Part shown: positions 44,757-53,308 of the stretch, one piece after another | Layout: each line of letters begins with the position of its first letter | How positions within the stretch are numbered: the first letter of the stretch is position 1 | Source: Bacteroidales bacterium UBA5429 | Lineage (GTDB): Bacteria > Bacteroidota > Bacteroidia > Bacteroidales > WCHB1-69 | Length of the DNA: 64,000 nucleotides | Reading direction: 5' to 3' | NCBI GenBank assembly: GCA_002427605.1 | Contig: DIRT01000018.1 | Coordinates: forward strand, 1 to 64,000 | The notes under the pieces: generated by a model | The model's input: only the letters and a program-made list of their open reading frames with translations | Database searches by the model: none | Told to the model about the DNA's origin: nothing | Position numbers and translations under genes: made by a program

Positions 44757-44876
44757 CATGTCACCCCTACGGGGTTATTGAAAAGTCGAAAGTTTTTGCT
44801 ATAAATTGAAAATGGTTAAATATCTAATGTATTTCATTGATATTCAAATAATTCCGAAATCCGAAATCCGAAATTA
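44757..44876 (+). repeat. R2 repeat copy and GAAATCC heptads
   Basis: CACCCCTACGGGGTTATTG, AAAAGTCGAAAGTTTTT, ATAAATTGAAAATGG, TGATATTCAAATAATTC, then CCGAAAT three times (44853-44875). The order matches 13771-13886. Confidence 0.7.
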
Positions 44877-44918
44877 TGTTGATTTCGATTTCCGCCTTTT
44901 TTTACTCCCGAAATCTGT

Positions 44919-47798
44919 CTATCTCTTTCTCCTTTTCGGTTTCTCTTTCGTAAACAGATCCGCGGTATATTTTTCGTAAAGATCGAAAAGATAAACCATT
45001 CTGTTAGCTTCGCCGGTGAATGGTTGCGGACGATATGCCAAATCTACTGCTTTGTCCAGTTCGTTGTGTGCTTTAACCAATGCAGGAGGCATCGTCAAAG
45101 GATCGTAAAGGTCTGCCAAAGTGCTGTTTGGAAATTCCAGACGAGTATCTAAAACCTTTTGCGCTGCTTCTTCTATGGCTTTTATTTGCTTTTCGGTTGG
45201 ATTTTCAGGCCAAGGATAATTTGTATAAACTATTTCGTTTGAATATCTTAATCTACTTTCTAATCTTCCACAAACTGACTTTACCCAAGCCATATGCATT
45301 GTTGACATTAATATACCAAAATGAAAAAGACCACCATTGGGAATTATATGGCAACTATTATTTGCAATATCATCTTTTCCAAAAAATCCCATCGGAATAT
45401 ACTTTCTGTTTTCAGAAGTCGTACTTGGAATTAAAACATAATCACTTTCGGGATGTCTGTCTTCGCCAAATAAGGTTGGAAAAGCTGCAAGTTTTTGTGT
45501 TGTTTGTCTTGAGCTTTTAGCTCTTAATTTTCTTACATTTTCGATTCGTTCTGTAATAAATTTTGCATTTTTTAATTCACTTGGATCAGCATTTTTAAGC
45601 CATAAACACCAACGTTTGCGACCATTTAGAAATTCGTATGCCGAAATAAGGGGTTTAAAAAATTTTTCTGAGATTGGTTCTTTTGTTACAAACTCCTTTT
45701 TTTCTTCGTCTGTAAACAAAAAATTGCCGCCATCATTGGGCATACTTCCAAATGACATTTCAGGCACGTTGCAAATAGGTTTTTTGCGTTTATCAATAAA
45801 AATGTCCTTTGTATCAACTAAGTAAGGATTGATATTCTTAACTTTTATTTCGTGTGCTTCTCCTCTAATATCTTCATACTCAAAAATGCTCTTGTTGTTG
45901 GTATCATAATTAGCGAAACCAATTATGATACAATAAACTGCTGCATTTCCTTTAGCTTCATTAATCCATTTAAAAGTACGATGAGCAAAATGAATTTTGA
46001 TATTGTAATAATTGAATAACAAGTTCCATAAAATACCCACTTGTTCTCCCTGAGTAATAGAATTGGTGGAAACAAAAGCAACTTTGGTTGGAGTGTTTGC
46101 AATGAGTTGAGCAGCTTTCATATACCATGCAGCTACGTAATCCAGTACACCGAAACCTTTTACTCCCGAAAATACTCGTTGCATATCCAACTTTTGCTCC
46201 ATGTTTTGCTCTTTCTTACCCACGAAAGGAGGATTGCCGAGAACATAATCGAAATGGATTTTTCCTGAAAAAGTTTTAGGATAAGTCCCCTCGAAAATCT
46301 GCACTTTTTTACTGAAAATATTTACGGTATCGTATTGAACTTCAGGCTCATTGACCATAATTATATTGGTAGTATTGGCTTTTATATCAACTTCCGCATT
46401 TTTAGTCAGTGCCGACCAATCCATTTGAAGTGCATTTCCTACTGTTATATGTGCCGATTTATTCAATGGTAAACGAGCGTAATATTGTCCAAACTCATGG
46501 CTAATCCGCATATTCATCTGGTGATCAATCAGCCACATCGCTACTTCGGCAATTCGTGCAGGAAACTCTTCGTACTCAATACCGTAAAATTGATCAACAT
46601 CAATAAGAATAATGCTACTGATATCAAGCACTCGTTGTCCGGATTTGTACAACTCCCGTAAAACTTCTAATTCCAGCAATCGCAATTCCCGATAGGTGAT
46701 TACCAGGAAGTTACCGCATCCGCAGGCTGGGTCAAGAAATTTAAGCGTGCTTAACTTTTTATGAAATTCTGTAAGTCTGTTTTTATTGCCTTTGATATTT
46801 TCAAACTCTTTCCAAAGATCATCCAGGAAAAGTGGTTTGATCAGTTTTAAGATATTGGTTTCGCTTGTATAGTGTGCTCCAAGATTTCTGCGTTCCTTCG
46901 GATTCATTACACTTTGGAACATGGACCCAAAAATAGCAGGGGAAATCTTACTCCAGTCGATGTGGGTACAATTCAAAAGAGCCTGACGCATTTTGCTGTC
47001 GAAACTTGCCGTGGGCAGAATCTCTTCAAACAACTTTCCGTTAACATACGGAAATTCAGCCAATTGCTCATCCAGATTTTTAAATCTTTGCTCTTTTGGC
47101 GTGTTGAGCACCTGAAAAAGTTCTTGCAGTTTCGCTGCCAGGTCACTCCCGTCAACATGGGTACGATGTTCGATATATTCCTGAAACTGTTGTTTCTCAA
47201 AAATGGTGGTATCTTCAGCAAACAGACAGAAAAGCAAACGCACCAAATAGACTTCCAAAGGGTGTCCGGTATAGCCAATCTCTTTCAGTCTGTCGTGCAG
47301 TTTCCCCATTAACTCGGCTGCTTCTATATTCGCCGGATCCTCTTCTTTGTAAACCTTTTTTTGATAGCCCAATAAGTATCCGAAATGCTGAACGTTGTTG
47401 ATCAAGTCGTTTAGTTTGAACTCTACAAGAGATTCATCTTCAAGGTCATAAAGACGAAAGTTTTCAAAATCGGATACCAGAATATATTTCGGCAATTCAT
47501 GTTGTTCAAGACCATGAGTGTACTCAATCGCCTGTTGATATGCTCTATCCAGGTTTTTCCCGCGACTTTTCATTTCAATCAAAATCGTACCCTTCCAAAG
47601 CATGTCGATATAGCCATCTGAGTCGTCCAGCTTTTTAACTCTATGTTCAAAAGTACCAACCCTTTTCCTGCTGATACCAAACACATTAAAAAACTCCACC
47701 AAAAACGGCTTCGCATCCGCCTCTTCACTCGCGGCATCCGCCCACTCCTTCGAAAACTTCAGCGCCCTATCCTTTATCTCATTCCAGCTTAATGGCAT
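44919..47798 (-). CDS. MmeI-type (type IIL) restriction-modification enzyme
   Basis: 959 residues. An N-terminal nuclease domain has the PD-(D/E)xK site D65, nine residues, E75-x-K77 (YIDM and IEMK), the same spacing as MmeI. A helical spacer follows with ISPAIFGSMFQSVMNPKERR, then an N6-adenine methyltransferase with SAM motif DPACGCGNF (356-364) and catalytic NPPF (522-525), and a target-recognition and C-terminal region (about 690-950). One polypeptide should both methylate and cleave, cutting at a distance from the site; the recognition sequence cannot be predicted. No partner R-M genes are nearby, and inverted R1 copies flank it. TACATTTG at 47823-47830 is the likely promoter. Confidence 0.88.
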   Translation of the reverse strand: MPLSWNEIKDRALKFSKEWADAASEEADAKPFLVEFFNVFGISRKRVGTFEHRVKKLDDSDGYIDMLWKGTILIEMKSRGKNLDRAYQQAIEYTHGLEQHELPKYILVSDFENFRLYDLEDESLVEFKLNDLINNVQHFGYLLGYQKKVYKEEDPANIEAAELMGKLHDRLKEIGYTGHPLEVYLVRLLFCLFAEDTTIFEKQQFQEYIEHRTHVDGSDLAAKLQELFQVLNTPKEQRFKNLDEQLAEFPYVNGKLFEEILPTASFDSKMRQALLNCTHIDWSKISPAIFGSMFQSVMNPKERRNLGAHYTSETNILKLIKPLFLDDLWKEFENIKGNKNRLTEFHKKLSTLKFLDPACGCGNFLVITYRELRLLELEVLRELYKSGQRVLDISSIILIDVDQFYGIEYEEFPARIAEVAMWLIDHQMNMRISHEFGQYYARLPLNKSAHITVGNALQMDWSALTKNAEVDIKANTTNIIMVNEPEVQYDTVNIFSKKVQIFEGTYPKTFSGKIHFDYVLGNPPFVGKKEQNMEQKLDMQRVFSGVKGFGVLDYVAAWYMKAAQLIANTPTKVAFVSTNSITQGEQVGILWNLLFNYYNIKIHFAHRTFKWINEAKGNAAVYCIIIGFANYDTNNKSIFEYEDIRGEAHEIKVKNINPYLVDTKDIFIDKRKKPICNVPEMSFGSMPNDGGNFLFTDEEKKEFVTKEPISEKFFKPLISAYEFLNGRKRWCLWLKNADPSELKNAKFITERIENVRKLRAKSSRQTTQKLAAFPTLFGEDRHPESDYVLIPSTTSENRKYIPMGFFGKDDIANNSCHIIPNGGLFHFGILMSTMHMAWVKSVCGRLESRLRYSNEIVYTNYPWPENPTEKQIKAIEEAAQKVLDTRLEFPNSTLADLYDPLTMPPALVKAHNELDKAVDLAYRPQPFTGEANRMVYLFDLYEKYTADLFTKEKPKRRKR

Positions 47799-47849
47799 AA
47801 TTTAATTTTGTAATTCAAGCTACAAATGTACAACAAAAACCTTAATTAG

Positions 47850-47960
47850 GATTAATAGGATTAAAAGATTTTAGGATTAAAAAAAGGCGGAAAGCGGAAG
47901 TCGAAAGTCGAAAGTTTTTTCATTTCTAAGTCCCGTAATTTGTAATTCGTAATTCGTGTC
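47850..47960 (-). repeat. mixed heptad tract upstream of the MmeI-like gene
   Basis: Several AGGATTA words (47848-47878) lead to GGCGGAA, AGCGGAA, GTCGAAA, GTCGAAA (47885-47911), and after a gap to GTAATTT, GTAATTC, GTAATTC (47937-47957), the complement of GAATTAC, joining R1-D. Confidence 0.65.
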
Positions 47961-48053
47961 ATTTTCTAAAAGGTATTATATTCCAGAGTGGGGTGATGGA
48001 TTAACAAAAAAGACACCTCAAATCCTGCCCCCCTTTTATTTTTATTTCCAAAA
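47945..48053 (-). repeat. R1 composite repeat, copy D
   Basis: Minus strand: TTGGAAATAAAAATAAAA, GGGGGGCAG (48025-48033), GGTGTCTTTTTTGTTAAT, CCATCACCCCACTCTGGAAT, CCTTTTAGAAAATG, ACGAATTACGAATTAC. The middle is nearly the same as in copy A. It abuts the stop of murG. Confidence 0.8.
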
Positions 48054-48060
48054 AAAGAGT

Positions 48061-49170
48061 CTACTTTTTAAGATTCAAAATCGCATTGACAATATCCTCA
48101 ATCGCATTGGGGAAGGAGAATTGTTTCATTTTTTCACCCATTTGGATGGCGCGTTCCTCATCTTCCAGTAATGCCGTTAGGTTCGGGATTAATTGGCTAT
48201 GTACCTCACTATCAGGGATCATAATGGCTGCACCATGGGTTGACAGCGCGGACGCGTTCATGGTTTGGTGATCTTCCGCCGCATAAGGGAACGGAATCAG
48301 GATTGTGGGCGTTCCAATCAGGGTGAGCTCCGCAATCGCCAACGCGCCGGCACGGGAAACAATCAGATCGGCAACGCTGTAAGCATGGTCCATCCGCTGA
48401 ATAAAGGGCACAATCTTGATATTTTCACTTTGGATTTGAATCCAATGGGGGGGAAGCGTTTTGTAAAACAGCTCGCCCGTTTGCCAAATCAGTTGTAGCT
48501 GAGGATTATTAAAGGTGTCCATATTGGAAGCAATGGTCTGGTTGATAGAGCGTGCTCCCAGACTGCCGCCCATCACTAAAATGGTCTTTTTATTGGGATC
48601 CAATCCGAAATATTCGAATGCTTCCTCTCTTTTTTTGACTACCTGACTGATCTCCGCACGGACGGGATTACCGGTTAATACAATCTTCTCTTTGGGGAAA
48701 TATTTCTCCAATCCTTCATAAGCGACAAAGATTTTTTGCACTTTTTTAGCAACCCAGCGGTTGGTCATGCCGGGATAGGAGTTTTGCTCCTGGATTACAG
48801 CAGGAATTTTGAGCGCAGTGGCAGCCCGAAGGGCAGGACCGCTGGCAAAACCACCCACACCAATAACTACATCCGGATTGAAAAAGCGAATGATCTTTTT
48901 CGCTTTGTTGTACGCCTTGAGTAGCACAAAAGGAAGCTTGAGATTGCTCATGATTCCCTTGAGGTTAAAATCTCTGCTTACTCCGTAAATTTTCAATCCT
49001 TCGATAGGATAACCGGCATCGGGAACCCTTTTCATCTCCATCTTATTTTCAGCACCAATAAAGAGAATGTCAGCATCCGGAACCTCTTTTTTGATCTGGT
49101 TGGCAATCGCTAAGGCGGGGAAAATGTGTCCTCCGGTTCCCCCTCCGGAGATGATAAAACGTTTATTCAT
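48061..49170 (-). CDS. murG: MurG, lipid II-forming GlcNAc transferase
   Basis: Adds GlcNAc to lipid I on the cytoplasmic face of the inner membrane. 369 residues: GGGTGGHIFPALAIA at the N-terminus, GGFASGPALRAA, GNPVRAEIS, GGSLGARSINQT and the UDP-binding RAGALAIAELTLIGTPTILIPFP. It stands outside a mur/fts cluster, 23 bp after a threonine aldolase gene. Its coding strand has a C7 run (G7 on plus, 48447-48453) with the frame intact. Confidence 0.95.
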   Translation of the reverse strand: MNKRFIISGGGTGGHIFPALAIANQIKKEVPDADILFIGAENKMEMKRVPDAGYPIEGLKIYGVSRDFNLKGIMSNLKLPFVLLKAYNKAKKIIRFFNPDVVIGVGGFASGPALRAATALKIPAVIQEQNSYPGMTNRWVAKKVQKIFVAYEGLEKYFPKEKIVLTGNPVRAEISQVVKKREEAFEYFGLDPNKKTILVMGGSLGARSINQTIASNMDTFNNPQLQLIWQTGELFYKTLPPHWIQIQSENIKIVPFIQRMDHAYSVADLIVSRAGALAIAELTLIGTPTILIPFPYAAEDHQTMNASALSTHGAAIMIPDSEVHSQLIPNLTALLEDEERAIQMGEKMKQFSFPNAIEDIVNAILNLKK

Positions 49171-49193
49171 GGTGATTCATTTTTTATTTCATA

Positions 49194-50216
49194 TCAGGAG
49201 TAAATTATTTTGAGATCGCGGATGAAGAGCTCAATATCCTCGGGAGTAGTGTCCCAGGAGGTGACTAACCGAATCTCGTTGTTGGCTTCATCCCACACGT
49301 AAAAGAAGTGGTTTTCCAGCAATTGATCTATTTTTTCTCGGTCCATCTTGACAATGATGATATTGCCTTGTGTGGGATAAGTAAACTCAAAAGGATGGAT
49401 GAGGCTCATCTCCTTTCTGAGCAGTTGTGCCATTTGGTTGGCGTGTGTGGCATTGGTAAGCCATAGATTATCAGCAAGATAAGCCATAAATTGTGCTGAC
49501 GCAAATCGCATCTTGGAAAAGAGTTGAGTTGATTGCTTGCGTATCAACTTCATATTTTCAGCCAGTTCCGGGCGCAGTGTAATCACGGCTTCACCCATCA
49601 TCATCCCATTTTTGGTTCCCCCGAAACTGAGGATATCAACCCCTACATCGGTAGTCATCTCTTTGAAGCTGCATTGCAATGTTGCAGCGGCATTGGCAAT
49701 CCGGGCGCCATCCATGTGCAAATACATGTTGTTTTGGTGCAACAGATTGGCGAGAGTTTGGATCTCAGCAGGTGTGTAGAGGGTTCCCAGTTCCGTTAAT
49801 TGAGAGATATAGAGCACTTTAGGTTGGGAGTGGTGTTCAAAACCAATCAGGTGGAGCATTGATTCAACCATCGCGGGAGTAACCTTACCATCGAGAGTTT
49901 TAAAACTCTTGAGTGCAGCTCCGGTGAGCCATTCGGGTGCACCACACTCATCAATATAGATATGTCCCGTTTCGGCAGTGAGTATGGCGTTGAACGGTTG
50001 CGTGCAGGCGCGCAAAGCACAGATATTGGCGCCGGTACCGTTGAAAACAGGAAAAAAGTCAGCCTGCTCTCCAAAATATTTCCGAATGAGTTGGGCTGCT
50101 TCTGCGGTGTAGCTGTCATCACCATAAGCTAATTGATGATTACGGTTTGCACTAAGCAATGCATCCATAATTTTGGGATGCACTCCGGAATGATTATCAC
50201 TACCAAAACTTCGCAT
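49194..50216 (-). CDS. ltaE: low-specificity threonine aldolase family protein
   Basis: PLP enzyme splitting threonine or allo-threonine into glycine and acetaldehyde. 340 residues: MRSFGSDNHSGVHPKIMDAL, HIYIDECGAPEW, LHMDGARIANAA and the PLP-lysine motif SFGGTKNGMMMGEAV. A TATTTTTG box on this strand at 50240-50247 is a likely promoter, back-to-back with that of ackA. murG follows and may depend on the same transcript. Confidence 0.88.
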   Translation of the reverse strand: MRSFGSDNHSGVHPKIMDALLSANRNHQLAYGDDSYTAEAAQLIRKYFGEQADFFPVFNGTGANICALRACTQPFNAILTAETGHIYIDECGAPEWLTGAALKSFKTLDGKVTPAMVESMLHLIGFEHHSQPKVLYISQLTELGTLYTPAEIQTLANLLHQNNMYLHMDGARIANAAATLQCSFKEMTTDVGVDILSFGGTKNGMMMGEAVITLRPELAENMKLIRKQSTQLFSKMRFASAQFMAYLADNLWLTNATHANQMAQLLRKEMSLIHPFEFTYPTQGNIIIVKMDREKIDQLLENHFFYVWDEANNEIRLVTSWDTTPEDIELFIRDLKIIYS

Positions 50217-50327
50217 AAAAGAAACTTTAAAACAATCAACAAAAATAGTAAAATTTAATGAAACAGCTCCCCTGAATTTGAATTGTTAAAATATCTTAAT
50301 GAACTGGAAAAATCCTCTGTTTTTCGG

Positions 50328-50335
50328 TACCTTTG
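50328..50335 (+). promoter_or_regulatory. promoter -7 box of ackA
   Basis: TACCTTTG followed by CACC; leader of about 40 nt before ATG 50381. Confidence 0.6.
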
Positions 50336-50380
50336 CACCGTTTTTTCAAATAACCCTATAAAATATATTATTACCTGATT

Positions 50381-51577
50381 ATGAACATTTTAGTATTAAA
50401 TTGTGGAAGCTCATCAATCAAATATCAATTGATTTCTATGAATGACACCACTGAGTTGAAGGCAAAAGGCTTGGTTGAACGTATTGGTTTAGAGGTAGGA
50501 GAGTTTACTCATCGCCCTACCGGTAAAGATAAATATTCAGTTCAAACTCCAATTAAGGATCACAGCGTTGGAATTAAGTTGGTTTTGGACGCGTTGGTAG
50601 ATCCTCAACATGGCGTTTTGTCATCCATTGATCAGATTAATGCGGTAGGACATCGTGTTGCTCATGGTGGTGAGTACTTCAAAAAGAGTGCTTTGATTGA
50701 TAAGGAAGCGTTGGAATATATTAGAAAATGTTCAGAATTGGCTCCTATACATAATCCTGCTAATTTAATGGGTATCGAGGTGATGCAAAAGATGTTGCCT
50801 AACGTGAAACAAGTTGCAGTATTTGATACCTCTTTCCACCAAACTATGCCACCTGAAGCATTCTTGTACGCTATTCCTTATAAATACTATGAAGAAAATA
50901 AGGTTAGACGCTACGGATTCCATGGAACCAGTCACAAATTTGTAGCTCCTAAAGCAGCACAGATTTTAGGTAAGAAATATGAAGATCTTAAAATTATCGT
51001 TTGTCACTTAGGAAACGGAGCTTCCATATGCGCTATCAAAAATGGTGAATCTGTAGACACATCTATGGGCTTTACTCCGGTTGAAGGATTGGTGATGGGT
51101 ACCAGAGCTGGTGATCTAGACTCAGGAGCATTGCTTTATATCGCTGAAAAAGAGGGGTTGGACTATAAAGGAATGAACAAACTGGTAAACAAAGAATCCG
51201 GATTACTTGGAATTACAGGGAAAAGTTCCGATATGAGAGATATCAATGACGGTGTTGAAGCGGGTGACAAGCGCAGTATTTACGCTCATAAAGCATTCTG
51301 TTATAGAGTGAAAAAATATATCGGAGCTTACGCTGCCGCCATGGATGGTGTTGATTTGATCATATTAACCGGTGGAATTGGAGAAAATGCAATAGAACAA
51401 AGAGAAGAGATTTTGAAAGATCTCAAGTTCTTTGGTGTTGATTTTGATCCGGTTGCTAACCAAACCAGAGGAAAAGATGCAGTGATTACCAAACCCGGAA
51501 GCAAAACCACAGTGATGGTTGTTACCACCGACGAAGAATTGGTGATTGCAACAGATACTTATAACCTTACAAAGTAA
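50381..51577 (+). CDS. ackA: acetate kinase
   Basis: Interconverts acetyl phosphate plus ADP and acetate plus ATP. 398 residues: VLNCGSSSIKYQL at the start, VFDTSFHQTMP, RRYGFHGTSHKFV, CHLGNGASICA, MGFTPVEGLVMGTRAGDLD and LTGGIGENA. No phosphotransacetylase gene is adjacent, though ackA and pta are often paired. It points to fermentative ATP formation. Confidence 0.96.
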   Translation: MNILVLNCGSSSIKYQLISMNDTTELKAKGLVERIGLEVGEFTHRPTGKDKYSVQTPIKDHSVGIKLVLDALVDPQHGVLSSIDQINAVGHRVAHGGEYFKKSALIDKEALEYIRKCSELAPIHNPANLMGIEVMQKMLPNVKQVAVFDTSFHQTMPPEAFLYAIPYKYYEENKVRRYGFHGTSHKFVAPKAAQILGKKYEDLKIIVCHLGNGASICAIKNGESVDTSMGFTPVEGLVMGTRAGDLDSGALLYIAEKEGLDYKGMNKLVNKESGLLGITGKSSDMRDINDGVEAGDKRSIYAHKAFCYRVKKYIGAYAAAMDGVDLIILTGGIGENAIEQREEILKDLKFFGVDFDPVANQTRGKDAVITKPGSKTTVMVVTTDEELVIATDTYNLTK

Positions 51578-51581
51578 GGTT
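51563..51581 (+). terminator. hairpin over the ackA stop codon
   Basis: AACCTTAC and GTAAGGTT separated by AAA, a perfect 8-bp stem that includes the TAA stop. There is no T run, so it may be an RNA end-stabilising element rather than a terminator. Confidence 0.45.
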
Positions 51582-51706
51582 AGAGGTCATTGTAAAGCAA
51601 TAACTTTTTGAGCAAAGCGAAGAAAACTTATAGAAACTATTCAATACGATACCGCTATCATTTATCTTTTTTTGTAAGTTTGTGATTTATTTATTCAGAG
51701 AATTTT

Positions 51707-52525
51707 ATGGCAAAAGGGAGAATACTACAAGTAAAAGAATCCGAAATAACGGTTATTAGTCAGCAGAATACCGATTATATCAGTCTTACGGATATGACCG
51801 TTAATTTTCGAGAAGGTAGCGGACTGATAGGCAAATGGATAACCAACAAAAACACGATAGAATATCTCGGCGTTTGGGAGAGAGTAAATAATCCCGATTT
51901 TAATTACCCCGAATTCGGGGTAATTGGACAGGAAGCGGGTACGAACAGATTTATGATGTCAGTTGGTCAATGGATTGAAAGGACGAAAGCCGTTGGAATG
52001 CTCGTAAAAGCCGGGAGATACGGTGGAACTTATGCACATAAAGATATCGCATTTCACTTTGCAATGTGGTTGAGTCCCGAATTTCAAATCTACTTGGTTA
52101 ATGAGTTTCAACGTCTTAAAGACGAAGAGAATAACCGTTTGAAATTAGAGTGGAATTTGCAACGGACTCTTGCTAAAATAAACTACCAAATTCACACCGA
52201 CGCAATCAAGGAAAACCTTATTCCACAAGAAATCACAAAACAGCAAGCTAATATTGTTTATGCCAACGAAGCCGATTTGCTAAATGTTGCTCTTTTTGGA
52301 ATTACAGCGAAAGAATGGCGAGATAGCAACCCCGATAAGGCGGGAAACATAAGAGATTATGCCACTTTAGAACAGCTTGTTGTGTAGAGCAATATGGAGA
52401 GCGTAAATGCATTGTTAATTCAACAAGGTTTATCACAAAGTGAAAGACTTCTACAACTCAATAAAGTAGCTATTACACAAATGAAATCGCTACTTGCAAG
52501 CAGCACAATGAAAAAGCTGAAATAG
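51707..52525 (+). pseudogene. KilA-N domain protein with internal amber codon
   Basis: The N-terminal KilA-N DNA-binding domain is intact (DYISLTDMTVNFREGSGLIG, KAGRYGGTYAHKDIAFHFAM, SPEFQIYLVNEFQRLK). The frame stops at TAG 52385-52387 after RDYATLEQLVV, yet the same frame continues with SNMESVNALLIQQGLSQSER and LLQLNKVAITQMKSLLASS to TAG 52523-52525, a plausible C-terminus of the family. One substitution (TTG to TAG) would explain it. The present gene encodes 226 residues. KilA-N proteins occur in phages and mobile elements. A TAAGTTTG box is at 51675-51682. Confidence 0.75.
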
Positions 52526-52568
52526 GAAAACAACGAACTGCTATAAGTCAAGTCATATTCCTTTGTGA

Positions 52569-53201
52569 CTAAGGAATATTCATAAATTTATGGCTTTGGA
52601 GTGATATTCTCCATTGAGGATGATCCAGAGCGTACTGTACAATATGAGGTAACATTTTGGGAGAATTACTCCATTCCGGCTGTAGAAACCGGAGAGTATG
52701 ACTCCCAATTTTTTTTGCATTCTCTTCAGCCCATTTAAAGTCGTCATGATCATAAATAATCACTTTCAGTTCATTGGCTATCTGAAAATAGATATCCAAT
52801 GGCGGGTGATTTCTCTTAGGCGACAAGCAGATCCAATCCCACTCGCCACTGAGCGGTTCCGATCCGGAGGTTTCCAAAAAGAGCTCAATATTGTGTTTGT
52901 GGAGTTCCCGGCAAAGATAGCTGAGGTCATACAGCATCGGTTCGCCGCCGGTAATCACTACCGCTTTGGCAGGATTTTCGAGAATTCTTGCAATCGCCTC
53001 ATCTGTACTGACTAAACTATGTTTGGACGCATCCCACGACTCTTTCACATCGCAAAAGAAACAACCCACATCACAGCCGCCAATGCGTAAAAAGTAAGCA
53101 GGCTTGCCCGTGTGGAAGCCCTCACCTTGTAGGGAATAAAACTCTTCCATAATTGGTAATAGGTAGGGAGAAGGGGTCTGATTCGAGTTAAAATGGGCCA
53201 T
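52569..53201 (-). CDS. queE: 7-carboxy-7-deazaguanine synthase QueE
   Basis: Radical SAM enzyme in queuosine (or other deazapurine) synthesis. 210 residues from ATG 53201. YSLQGEGFHTGKPAYFLRIG leads into the cluster motif CDVGCFFC (CxxxCxxC); VVITGGEPMLYD and ETSGSEPL follow. A hydrophobic in-frame extension to 53279 would overlap both promoters and is rejected. No queC/D/F gene is nearby. Divergent from dnaX. Confidence 0.92.
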   Translation of the reverse strand: MAHFNSNQTPSPYLLPIMEEFYSLQGEGFHTGKPAYFLRIGGCDVGCFFCDVKESWDASKHSLVSTDEAIARILENPAKAVVITGGEPMLYDLSYLCRELHKHNIELFLETSGSEPLSGEWDWICLSPKRNHPPLDIYFQIANELKVIIYDHDDFKWAEENAKKIGSHTLRFLQPEWSNSPKMLPHIVQYALDHPQWRISLQSHKFMNIP

Positions 53202-53227
53202 GCTATTCGGTTCGTTTAAAATTTTTA

Positions 53228-53276
53228 CAAAAATAAGAAAAAGGATCGGAATAGTGAAAAAAAAGATGTATCTTTG
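53228..53276. promoter_or_regulatory. divergent promoters queE / dnaX
   Basis: Minus-strand TATTTTTG (53228-53235) for queE and plus-strand TATCTTTG (53269-53276) for dnaX; ATG of dnaX at 53309. Confidence 0.6.
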
Positions 53277-53308
53277 CAAGTTATGTTGTGATCAGAATCT
53301 TAAAAAGT

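Noticed and set aside
45080..45520. 146-codon plus-strand frame
   Set aside because: Shadow of the MmeI-like gene in an AT-rich part; no promoter or protein character.
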